Made by a program: the position numbers and the translations under genes. Below the pieces are notes generated by a model. The model saw nothing but the letters and a program-made list of their open reading frames with translations, had not been told where the DNA came from and did no database searches. Positions 1 to 11,200 of a DNA stretch of 64,000 bases are shown here, piece after piece (the first letter of the stretch is position 1; the number at the start of each line of letters is the position of its first letter). Source of the stretch: Symbiodinium natans (taxonomy: Eukaryota > Sar > Dinophyceae > Suessiales > Symbiodiniaceae); contig CAJNDS010002658.1 of NCBI GenBank assembly GCA_905221605.1, positions 1 through 64,000 of the forward strand. Reading direction: 5' to 3'.

Positions 1-859
1 CCGCAAATGTTGTTCCTACCCTTTTCCGTTGTGTGTGGTATTTGCAGGACTTTTGCAGGGTGCCAAGGGGATCCCGGCAAATTTTGACCCGCAAATGTTG
101 TTCCTACCCTTTTGCGTTTTGTGTGGTATTTGCAGGACTTCTGCAGGGTGCCAAGGGAATCCCGGCAAATTTTGACCCGCAAATGTTGTTCCTACACTAT
201 TCCGATTTGTGTGGCATTTGCAGGGCTTTTGCAGGGTGCCAAGGGGATCCCGGCAAATTTTGACCCGCAAATGTTGTTCCTACCCTTTTTCGTTTTGTGT
301 GGTATTTGCAGGACTTTTGCAGGGTGCCAAGGGAATCCCGGCAAATTTTGACCCGCAAATCTTGTTCCTACCCTATTCCCGTTTGTGTGGCATTTTGGCA
401 GGACTTTTGCAGGTGCCAAGGGGAATTCCCGGCAAATTTTGACCCGCAAATGTTTTTCTACCCTTTTCGCGTTTGGTGGGTAGTTGCAGGACTTTTGCAG
501 GGTGCCAAGGGGATCCCTGCAAATTTTGACCCGCAAATGTTGTTCCTACCCTTTTCCGTTTTGTGTGGTATTTGCAGGACATTTGCAGGGTGCCAAGGGG
601 ATCCCGGCAAATTTTGACCCGCAAATGTTGTTCCTACCCTTTTCCGTTTTGTGTGGTATTTGCAGGACTTTTGCAGGGTGCCAAGGGGATCCCGGCAAAT
701 TTTTACCCGCAAATGTTGTTCCTACCCTTTTCCGTTTTGTGTGGTATTTGCAGGACTTTTGCAGGGTGCCAAGGGGATCCCGGCAAATTTTGACCCGCAA
801 ATGTTGTTCCTTTTGTGTGGCATTTGCAGGACTTTTGCAGGGTGCCAAGGGGATCCCGG
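1..859. repeat. 88-bp tandem satellite array
   Basis: About 9.8 head-to-tail copies of an 88-bp unit. The landmark CCGCAAATGTTG recurs at 1, 89, 177, 265, 353, 444, 531, 619, 707 and 795, so spacing is 88 bp apart from one 91-bp and one 87-bp unit. Each unit holds two TGCAGG motifs and a GGGATCCCGG palindrome. The last copy has an internal deletion and stops near 859. The array runs off the left edge, so its full size is unknown. Apparent reading frames through it are a by-product of a unit length not divisible by three. Confidence 0.95.
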
Positions 860-860
860 T

Positions 861-3760
861 CTCCTGTCTTCATTTCTCCTCCATGATTTTCATTGCTGTT
901 CCCATGAAAATTGCTTCCTTTTGATCTCTCCTCTCTCCTTTCTCTCTCCCTTCTCTTCTCTTGTTCTCTTTTGAATCTCAAAATCACACCAAAGGAAGCT
1001 TCTTTTCCTTATTGAATGAAAAAGAAAAACAAGAAAAGAGATAGGTAAAGACACGGAAGAGCTCCACTGCCTATTGTTTCATTCCCTTTCCTCTCTTTCT
1101 ATGTGTTGTTTCCTTGTCGTTTCAGAAAGCTAGCAAAATAAGGGCAAGGGGGCTTCCTGAAGAGGAGAGAGGGCACCTATTTTTTTAATTGTAGAGGGGA
1201 AAGCGAGAGACAAGGAAGGGAGAGATGATAGATAAAGAAGAGTGCTATCCGTCTCCTTGTTTCTTGTGTCTTCTCTTCTTTTCAGTTCATCATATTCCTT
1301 TTTTCGGCCTGTCTCTTCTGCTCTTTTCCTTACCCTTCTCCTTTTCAAGTTCTTTCTTTTTAGTTTTTCTGTTTCGAAAAGAAAGAGGGAAGGGAGAGAG
1401 AAGGGCGAGAGGATAGATAAAGAAGAGTGCCATCTTCTTTGCGCCTTGTTTTGTCTCTCCATCTTCTTTGTTCATCTCTCTTCTATTCTTTTCTTGGCTC
1501 TTCCCATTAGAATTGTGTTCCTTTTATCTCTGCTCTCTCCTTCTCTTTCCCTTGTCTTCTCCTGTTCCCCTTTAAATGACAAAAACACAAGAAAGGAAGA
1601 AGAGGGGAATGGAGGCCCTTTTCCTGTATTCTCCTGTTGCAATGAATAAGGAAAAGAGCATAGGAGATAAGGAAGGGAATTGAAAAGAAAATGGGCGATC
1701 GGGTGTCCTTTTTGCTAGTTTTCTGCATCTTCAAGGAAGAAAAAAGGACACCCGCCCAAGAAGGAAAAGTAACTTAAGAGATAGGGAGGAAATTGAAGAG
1801 CTCCTCTCTTTACCTAGTCATTCCCTGTCCTCTCTTCTTATCTGTTGTTTGTCTTATTCGCTTCAAAAAGCAAAATAAGGGAAAGGCGATTTCCTGAAGA
1901 GGAAGAAGGGCGCCTACCTGTGAATAGCAAGATTGATTTTTTCTAATTAGGGAGAGACTTGCCCCGCCTGAGCCTCCCTGGCCTGCTTGTTGTGGCCACA
2001 TACAGTTGCGCTTCCAGCAAAATGGCATCCTTGTTATCTCGTCTCACTTCTCTTTCCCTTCTCTCCTTCTGTTTCCTTTTGACTGATAAACCACAAGAAA
2101 GGAACTTGTGTGATAAGGCAGTGGAAGGGTAAGCAGAGGGTGACTCCTGGCGCGTGGACCGGTCCATACTTCATCATACCCCTCCTCTCGGCCTATCTCT
2201 TCTGTTCCTTTCCTTACCCTTCTCCTTCTCATAGTTCTTCCTTTTTGTTTTCTTATTTCGAAAAGAAAGAGGGAAGGGAGAGAGAAGGGAGAGAGGATAG
2301 ATAAAGAAGAGTGCCATCTTCTCTGCGCCTTGTTTTGTCTCTCCCACTTCTCTATTCATCTCTCTTCTATTCTTGTCTTTGCTCTTCCCATTAACAATGC
2401 AATCCTTTTGTCTCTCCTCTCTCCTTCTCTCTCCCTTCTCTTCTCCTGTTCCCCTTTAAATGACAAAAGCGCAAGAAAGGAAGAACAAGAGGGGAATGGA
2501 GGCCATGTTCCTTTCTTTTCCAATGGATGGGGAAAGCGAGCGGGGTTGGCTCCTTGTCCGTAGACCCTCCCCATGCTGCAGCAAATCCCTCCTCTCGCCC
2601 TATCGCCTCTGTTCTTTTCCTTGTTCCCAAACGGAAAAAGAAAACGGGTTCCTTTACATGTTCATTGTTCTTCCTTTTGTTTTTATTTGAAAGGGAAAGA
2701 TAAGAAAGAGAGGAAAGAAGAAAACGAGCACCATCTTCTCTTTGCCTGATTTTGCACCTCCCTCTCCTGTCTTCATTTCTCTTCCATGATTTTCATTGCT
2801 CTTCCCATGAAAATTGCTTCCTTTTGATCTCTCCTCTCTCCTTTCTCTCTCCCTTCTCTTCTCTTGTTCTCTTTTAAATCTCAAAATCACACCAAAGGAA
2901 GCTTCTTTTCCTTATTGAATGAAAAAGAAAAAGAAGAAAAGAGATAGGTAAAGACACTGAAGAGCTCCACTGCCTATTGTTTCATTCCCTTTCCTCTCTT
3001 TCTATGTGTTGTTTTCCTTGTCGTTTCAGAAAGCTAGCAAAATAAGGGCAAGGGGGCTTCCTGAAGAGGAGAGGGCACCTATTTGTTTTAATTATAGAGG
3101 GAAAAGCGAGAGACAAGGAAGGGAGAGATGATAGATAAAGAAGAGTGCTATCCGTCTCCTTGTTTCTTGTGTCTTCTCTTCTTTTCAGTACCCCTCCAGA
3201 AAATTCAAATGGCCTCCTTGTTGTCTCTCCTCTCTCACTTCCCTTGCCCTTCTCTCCTTCTGTTACATTTTAACTAATAAAACACAAGAAAGGAACTTGT
3301 ATGATAAAGCAGTGGAAGGGTAAGCAGAGGGTGACTCCTTGCGCGTGGACCTTGCCCATACTTCATCATATCCCTCTTTTCGGCCTGTCTCTTCTGCTCT
3401 TTTCCTTACCCTTCTCCTTTTCAAGTTCTTCCTTTTTAGTTTTTCTGTTTCGAAAAGAAAGAGGGAAGGGAGAGGGAAGGGAGAGAGGATAGATAAAGAA
3501 GAGTGCCATCTTCTTTGCGCCTTGTTTTGTCTCTCCATCTTCTTTGTTCATCTCTCTTCTATTCTTTTCTTGGCTCTTCCCATTAAAATTGTGTTCCTTT
3601 TATCTCTCCTCTCTCCTTCTCTTTCCCTTCTCTTCTCCTGTTCCCCTTTAAATGACAAAAACACAAGAAAGGAAGAACAAGAGGGGAATGGAGGCCCTTT
3701 TCCTGTATTCTCCTGTAAAGAAAAGAGGATAGGAGATAAGGAAGGGAATTGAGGAGCTCC
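861..3760. repeat. Degenerate polypurine/polypyrimidine repeat array
   Basis: Strongly strand-asymmetric DNA rich in CTCTCCTTCTC and GAAAGAAGGA. A block centred on CTTCCCATNAAAATTG followed by TCTCTCCTCTCTCC and a CACAAGAAAGGAA end recurs near 898, 1500, 2020, 2386, 2802, 3200 and 3578, giving about seven diverged units of 370-600 bp. A larger segment near 861-1270 is repeated almost exactly at 2764-3190, and copy 3189-3362 carries about 170 bp missing from the first. No supported gene lies inside. Confidence 0.85.
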
Positions 3761-4583
3761 TTTCGCTACTTTCTTATGCCCTTTCCTTTGTATCTACCAC
3801 ACAAAAACACGACTCTCAGCTTCCAAATAAACCCTATTTAAGCCACCCACACCCCCCCCCCCCCCTCATGTCTTGAAACCCCTTAGCCTTAGATATGAAG
3901 GATTCATAGGGCGCCTTTGAACCCTAAGCCCTAAACCTTAAAGGCCCTGAAAGTTCCCCCCCCCCTTTTTGAAAGGGCTCCAGAAGTCTCTTCCGGCCTC
4001 GTCCAGTGCTGAAAGCAAGGCGCCTTGCTGACCCCACTGAGCGCAAGATCTGGTCTGCAAGCAATAGTAAACCTGCAGGGGATCTTGCAACACCTCTCAA
4101 ATCCTCAAACATCTTCAAGTCTACTTGACAGCTGATTGGAGCCAAGGGGCGCAGTGGACCATGCCTTCTTCACAGGCATCTGTCTCGTGCCTCAAGCGAG
4201 TGCATCGAAGAACTACTAAACAGGAGATCCAACTTGCCAACCCAAAAGCCGCCCACTCACGCAGCAATCCGGACTAGGTCAGGAGGCTCCCTGAACTCTT
4301 CGGACGTGGGGTGCGCCACTCGTTGCTGTCTGGCGGCTTCGCAAGCTCGATGCTTTCGTTCGCTTCCCTCGCACTCCGAGTGAGCACGCAGCGCAGTGCG
4401 GTTGGGCATATGATGATAGATATCAGAACCTCAGGGGCCATACATGTCGTCACCACAAGCCTTCTTGGTCAAGCACAACCTACCAAGATGACATCCGAGC
4501 AGCTGCGAGGACCAAAGCGCTGTAATTCTTTCCTTGGTCTTGCCACAACCACGTTCTGACGAGGCCCGCCCTTCCAGCTTACG
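3761..4583. other. Intergenic, no supported gene
   Basis: Contains a run of C (about 3852-3867), a second C run near 3957-3965 and ordinary mixed sequence. A minus-strand stretch near 4500-4545 could encode a short additional C-terminal exon of the antiporter (it reads NYSALVLAAA), but no splice junction could be fixed. Confidence 0.5.
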
Positions 4584-5216
4584 TCACGACCCACCCTGAC
4601 TGTTGGCCACCGACCTTAAGCTTCCACACCTCACTGCAGTTCCGCGTCCATCCAGCAAGTTCCCTCGAACAGCTCGGAGGGCCAGGATGAAGGAAAACTC
4701 GCCCCAGCTCCCCCAGGCAAAGCTCAGCGTGAGGAGTTCGTTCTTGGTCAGCGGCAGAGCAAAAATGCCCATGGCGAGTTTACCCAGTATGCACCTGAGC
4801 AAGAGGCAGAGCAACAGCATGGTCACAACTGCCACCCCCGTCTTCTCGAAGATGACATGAAGTTTGGGCCAGTCAGTATCCACCCAATTTCTGACGAAAG
4901 CCGGAACGATTGGTTTTTCCAAACACGTGGACCTTTCTGGGATTTTCTGGGCATTCCTGTGCCACGAATCAGCTGTTGCTTGCAGCCTGTCGACAGAAAC
5001 CTCATGAAAGCCTGGATAGCACGCCTCAGCTTCAAATAATGGGGGGCATGAACTGGCAAGCCACGCGAACAAAGCAAGCGCCGTCCCCCAAACTTCGCCG
5101 TCGCCGAAGTCTTCAACGGGGATCGTGAACCCAATGCTGCAGGCGAAGAAAAAGCGCATCAGAAACGTGGCGATGCGCTTTACCTGACGATGCCAGGTGT
5201 GATGCACGTGCTCGTC
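4584..5216 (-). CDS. Probable C-terminal exons of the antiporter
   Basis: An open stretch with two homologous blocks. The first begins at CAG|GACGAG and reads DEHVHHTWHRQVKRI then ATFLMRFFFACSIGFTIPV, like the H.VW..QVKR..RLFFA.SIGFE.P region. The second reads LGKLAMGIFALPLTKNEL then LTLSFAWGSWGEFSFILA, like the GK...G..A.PLT...L..GFAMSAWGEFAFI end. About 75 residues between the blocks look non-conserved and are probably an unresolved intron in frame. The tail after 4680 is not conserved. Confidence 0.65.
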   Translation of the reverse strand, partial: DEHVHHTWHRQVKRIATFLMRFFFACSIGFTIPVEDFGDGEVWGTALALFAWLASSCPPLFEAEACYPGFHEVSVDRLQATADSWHRNAQKIPERSTCLEKPIVPAFVRNWVDTDWPKLHVIFEKTGVAVVTMLLLCLLLRCILGKLAMGIFALPLTKNELLTLSFAWGSWGEFSFILALRAVRGNLLDGRGTAVRCGSLRSVANSQGGS

Positions 5217-8200
5217 CTGGGCTGAGGGTCAGCACAGGGACGCAAAAAAAGCCAAGGACACGCTCGCGCCATGCGCCTCCAGAGCCGAGTGTCTGTGCAA
5301 AAGCAGAAGCCAGCTAAAAATGCGCCTAAAAGCGCTGAGGAACCAGTGTACTTGCACCTCAGGGGTCAGGGGTCAGCACCCCCGACATCTCCATGTCAGG
5401 TTGACCTTCAGACAAGGGCGCCAGCGCGAAACAAGCAGCCAAGCAGCACAGGCATGTACACTGCCGTAGCCACCTTGGGTGTCACGAAGCCGCTGAATAC
5501 TTTTTGGGAGGTTCCCCCCGAAGTTGGTTCTTTAAAGAACAAAGACCCTGCTTCGAGCCGCCAGAAGCATGCCCAGAACCAAATTCTCGCGATTGCCTCT
5601 GGCAATCCTCGGCAAGATCACCTGCAGAGCTTGGCCCTCGTAAGCTGGAACACCAGACCCATCTCAGAAGCCTTGTATAATCCAGTTCTGTTCGGCCATA
5701 TTCGGTCACTCTTCACCGCACTTCTCCAAGTTTCTTTTCAACCCGGGCCTTGTCCAGCAAGCAAGGCACGATTTGCACGGCCAAGAGGCTCATGAAGGCC
5801 ACGAGCAGAAGCATGATCCTTAAGTCAAAGAAAATCTGAACCAAAAATCTTCAGAGACGGTCGTTTCGGTTCAATAGGTTTAATAAAGAAGCAGAGGTAG
5901 GACTACTATGGCAGACCTACGAGCAGTCTCTGCATCATGACACTTCTAAACAACCTGTTGCCAAGGCTCACCAGCGGCATGACCTCACAATTCACACCCC
6001 CTTTGTTCGGCGATAGGCGGCGATCAACGCTTGGGTTTACTTCGTCCAGAGTATTAGCATGCATGATAGCCCGTTTTCCCACATGATCCAGAGATTTAGA
6101 GATTTGCACGGCGGAAGATTAAAATGCCAGCTTGTGACCGAAGGAATAAAGGACAACCACTTCTCTTGAGTTGAGCATTACGAAAACCCGCATGAGTGGC
6201 GGGAAACTCAAAGCTGGGGTGAAAGGCAAGCACATCAAGTTACTGGGGTGCAAGGATTATTGATTTTTTTGAACCCGTGTTCAGGCCGAGGGGTGTGACG
6301 GGAAAGTGTTCTTGACTTGGGACCGATATTAAGTTGGCAAGGGTGAGAAACAAAGGTTTCTGATGGTGTATTCGAGAAGCCCCGTCTTGATGAAGAGTCA
6401 TACAGATCATTACAGATCCATAAACTCTAAACTTCCCTGTAAACCCTAGCCCTAAACCCTGTAAACCCCCAAACCCTATAATCCCCAAACATCCAAGGAG
6501 CATAGGTCTGCCAGGGGCCGTCGGCCACGATCGCATCGATTTCTGTGATCAGCCCAATGTTCACCAGTTCCTTAAGCAGGGCTGCGAGCTGCTACGGCAA
6601 AACTGGGAAGATCAAGCGGGCTCGAAGCTCAGAAGCTGAAGCGCCCATTGCCCAGACAAGATGCAACAATGCAGTGTCATATGATGTAGTAAACATATGC
6701 TCTTGGACGGAAGTCTGCGCATGGGGCTCCTGCGTTTAAGAGGAAGTTGAGCTGGTGGCGCCAGGGCCCCGACCCAGCAATGTCGGGAGGCTTTTCACGT
6801 GGGCTCTGCCGCTTGCTTTGAGCTGGGTCTAGTGTTTTCTTTTGCCACCCGACTAGCCACAGCAATGCGGGGTACATTGGTCGAAGTTGCGAGAAATCAA
6901 ACCCCAGAGCGGCTCACGCCTGCACAGGGATATCGCCCAAAGGCATTCAGGTTAGGAAGTAGTTGGGCTTGGTACGTTCTTGGGGGTCCCCACTTCTTCG
7001 ACAACCTCAACACAGAGAAACCAAACCAACACACCATACAGTCCTCCTCCAAGAACCCAGAAGACCGATTGCACCCAATCTGTCCTTCAATGGGTGGTGG
7101 TGGCAGGTTCGGTGACCCGCTCGCGCCACAGGTGTGGGCTGGAGCCCGATTTTGCACAAAAATCAGCTTCACCCGTGGCCTGTTTCCCTTAAGGGTACAG
7201 GTCAAACAAGGTAAGTAATCCAACGCCTGCCCTAAGGAGTACGGCTCCAAGGTAAGTAACCCCAAAACCAAAAGGGAAACCTGTGTTTAGGGTTTAGGGT
7301 GTGGGACCCTGTGAAAAACTTCTGAAAAGCTGCCAGGTGTCGTTCACTGTCGCAGCAGCCAGCACCAGCTGCCCTGTCGGCTGATTCAACACCCCTCCAG
7401 CCTTCATCACATTGAGAGCAATGCCTGTAGACCTCGGTAAAAGATGTGTGTGTGTGAGCATTTCACAGCACGCAACTCGCTTGGTAGTCTGACTTTCTTC
7501 GGCAAAGCCGCATGGTTGCCATGGATGCTCCAATGGCGAAGGCTTCCATCAGCTCTAGTTTTAGGAAAAAGGTGGCCTCGGAGAAGCACAAAGCACGATC
7601 TTTCTGGAGATCTTAGGCGTCAGCAAAGCAAGTCCAGGCTCATAGGAAGATGAGGACGCGACTACTAGCATACCTGTCAGGGAACACATGCTGCAGCGAG
7701 ACAGGCCGGAAACACTGTCACGGTCGCGCCTAGGCCCATAGGCAAGAAGGACCCGATCAGTCCAACAGCGAGTGCTCGTAAGCCAACAATCTGTATCATC
7801 TCCTTGGCATTCGGGAGGCGTGAAACCGAATGAGCCATGTGAGTGTGTGGGCAGGATGTCTTCCTCATCTTCGTCTTCCCCCTCTCCTTCTCCCTTCTCC
7901 TTCTACTCATTCTGCCAGGGTCGATTGCGCACAACTAACATCATTCTTTTCATCAATGCAGCTTGGCATCCATATCCACATGAAGCCCAGCTTCGATCAT
8001 AAGCAGCACCTTGCGACCCCTTCCCGCACCTTGAGCCACCCCAATCTAGCACTTTGCTGAAGCATCGCGGGCATAGCAGGCAGAGCATTTGTCAGAGACC
8101 TAAACCTCGAAGAAACTTTGGACCCAAGCCGAAGCACCAGGGCCAGCTCTCCCTCCAGCATCAGGGCATCGGCTTCAGGCACCAGCTTTCCCACGTGCGG

Positions 8201-11200
8201 CCCGGCGAGGATGCCTATGGTGATCTCGCCAACGAGGGCTGGCATGCCTTTCGCCACACGGAACAATGGGAAATCAAGGTGCGCATAACTTACAACTTTC
8301 CAAGGACTGCACGGCCATGGCAGAAGCATAGACAGCATGCACGCAATTGATCGCACGGCAGGGGAATACCAGGTATTAGCATGAGAACACTCCTTGCGTC
8401 GAGTCAGTCTCACAGCTCAGGCTCCTACTATCTCCTAATTAATCAACACAGGAGATCAGGCAAGGTGGACAATAGCAGGCAGCCCTTTTTGTCGCTTCAA
8501 ATATCAGACGAACCCAAGCTCAGCCTCTGCTGCAGTGTCCTCGCAAACTCTCGCACAGCAAGGCCTATGCTGCTGCATCGCGCCCGGTGAAGGCGCACTG
8601 TCTCGGGCTGCCCAAGGCATCTCTGCACAACCATTCCTAGTTCATGGTTGGGATTACTTTAAGAATCTATTTTTGTTGTTCCTTATTGGGTTTATAAGTA
8701 TCCTTAAAAATGTAAAATGTTACCCAACTATGACGAAGATTCTTGCCGGTCCCTTTGCAACGCGGAAAAGCGCCGCAGAAGCGGGTATCAAATCGTAACT
8801 ATCCAACAGTGCTGAGCTGTGCACGTCCAGGTCGGGGCCTATACCAAACAACGCAACCACGCCAGTTTGCATCAGGTGGTTCCACGACTTGACAACACCG
8901 AAGAGCATCTTACCCTCTGGTATCTTGCTGGGAGGCACCGGCGGGCTCTCGTGATGAAAACAAGCCAACAGATTTCTCCATCCTTCAGGTATTCTGAAGG
9001 TCAAGTCTTCTACTGCCATTGTCGCCTCCTCAATGCTGGTCATGGTCACCACGGCCCTCCCCGAGGGCAGGAAGCGGGTTTGGCAAACCCGCCCGAAGCG
9101 CTGCAGAAGCGTGGTTAGAGCTGACTCCGATGTACGCGGCACATTCGCTAAGAGAACCTCCGTTGATGGTACCATCTCAATATAGTCCTCATAATTTGGA
9201 AAGTCCATCCGGGTCGAGTCGTCATACTCGTTGATAAGCTCCTGCTGGACATCTGGGTGCAAGCGTTCCAGCCAGGCACTGGTTGCAGAGTCCAGACCCC
9301 AGGTTTGGCAGAAGTAGTCCAAGCCTGGATGCCGCTCGTAATGCTCGTAGCAATGAGGCCGCTCCGATGCTCCCCCGACTCCCCCGGCTCCCCCGGCTTT
9401 CAACGCCAACGTCATCGGTTCAGGATCCACGAATCTTATGCGGCAAGCTTCTTGCTTCCCCCGGTCAGGAACCCAACTCACCTGGAACCGCACTTTGGAC
9501 CAAAGGGGCGGCAGCTGCCCCTCCGGAAGGGGAATCTCACTGCGATGGACGAAGAGGTCGGGTCCAGGTTGGACCGGCCGAATGAATCCGTAGCCCTGCA
9601 CCTCATTCCAGTGATGGATGACACCCTCTAGGTCCACCCCTTCGTCAAACCTGAAGCTCTCGGGTTTGTCCTCCAACCCATTCTGATCCACCAGGACGGG
9701 CACCAGGCGCAGTTCCTGGCCGCTGGCAGTTGTCACCGGCAGGCCGCCAATCTTTTGCATGGCGTTCTGGGCATGAGTGATGTCATCGTACTTGCAGGTC
9801 ACACTGCAAGTTTCGCTTCCTTCCTTCTTTGGGTTGTGGAAGTAGACTGTTGGCAGCTCCTGCACATCGATGCCTTGTGACTTGTGCAGCTTGAGGACGT
9901 CTTCCACTGTGTAGTGCTTCGGGACATTCTGAACCGACACTTTTCGCGGGGTCCAGCTGTCTGTTCCCTGTTTTGCCAACCCCGCTTGCACCATCCATCT
10001 CGCAGGCTTCGCGGCGCTGACGCCTGCGCGCTTCACCTTTCCACTTCGGGTCGTTAAAATCTTGCCATTCATCCTCATGATCACCAACTCCATGGTGTCT
10101 TTGTTGCGGTACCGTGCAATACATGAGCAGGTTTCTCCGGTGGAGTCCTTGGAAGGCAGAAACTTCACAGAGACTGGGAAGTCTCCCTCTAGAATGCCAC
10201 ATTCTGAATGCATCTTGTTCAAGTGCTGCGCATCAAACTCCACGGGGATGTCGGAGATGTACGCTTGCGCGTAGAGCTCCTTGAGCTCCTTTTGCTCCTT
10301 CTGAGGCCTTGCGCGTGCCCAGCCTCTTTCATTTCTATCGTTTCTATCATTTCTGTCATGTCTGTCATGTCTGTCGTTTCTGTCATTTCTGTCATTCTTG
10401 GACCACTCGGACCACTCGGACCACTCGGACCAACTCCAGGACTGCTTTGACCACTCGCCTGACTGATTACACCTGGACCCTGCAGGCTCTGCATACTCTG
10501 CCACTGCCCAGTGCTGCTTTTCATTTTCTTCCTTTTGCTCCTCAGGCCAGTCATCCTCCTTCGCCCACTGTGTCCAAGATGTCCAAGAGCCATCCTTGCT
10601 CTTGTCTTCCAAGTGCCGCCGGGGCGATCGACTGCGCGCAGCAGCTGGTTTTGGGGCCGGCGGACTCCTTGGCCGGTTCTTCCACAAATCCAGGTTAAGG
10701 CTCGGCTTACAGGATGGCCGCGCCATGGGGAAGCCGGAGAACAAGAGAAGGCTGACGATGATTTCCTATAGCTTTGCCCCGCTAACAGGGTGCCGGCACT
10801 GCACTGTGCCGGCACATCTTACGATATAGTTAGTTCTTACGGGAGGGGGTTCAATCGGGAAAAAAACCCAAGGCCCTAAGCTTCCCTAAGGTTCCCAGAT
10901 TCCCATCCCTTCCCTTAAGAACCCCATAGTTACGGCTTCGACGTGGTTGCGCTGTTGGGCTGGATTGGCATGGATGGACATTCTGACATCCGTGCACACT
11001 CACATGAGCAGCTTGAACCAAACTCTGTGGCCGAACACCCCTCACTCTGCACCGTCTATGTAGGCCTTTGCGACCGCAGGGTTGCAAACATCGTGCATGT
11101 CTCTGCTGTTTCAGTAGGCACCTTAAGCATGGATCAATCAGCAACAAGAACCAAAAAAAACTCCGGGCCTGCCCGCGCAAATAGCTTGCCAGCGATCCAG

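Noticed and set aside
1-859. CRISPR array
   Set aside because: Units are contiguous and homogeneous with no unique spacers, and the context is eukaryotic.
16-987. Overlapping frames with FAGCQGDPGKF or NLPGFPWHP repeats
   Set aside because: The 88-bp unit is not a multiple of three, so all frames cycle; this is satellite DNA, not a repeat protein or CRISPR array.
5271-5795. 174-codon plus-strand frame
   Set aside because: No domain, and it runs opposite to probable antiporter exons.
8720-8760. Shared FRVAKG motif between the nested gene's end and the intron before antiporter exon 2
   Set aside because: Both precede an AAAG, but the resemblance is a few codons of common splice-site-like sequence; not enough to claim an exon duplication.
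10727-10860. Spliced-leader relic upstream of the RRM/CSD gene
   Set aside because: No stretch matching the dinoflagellate leader (ending TTTTGGCTCAAG) was found; only a repeated TGCCGGCAC motif is present.
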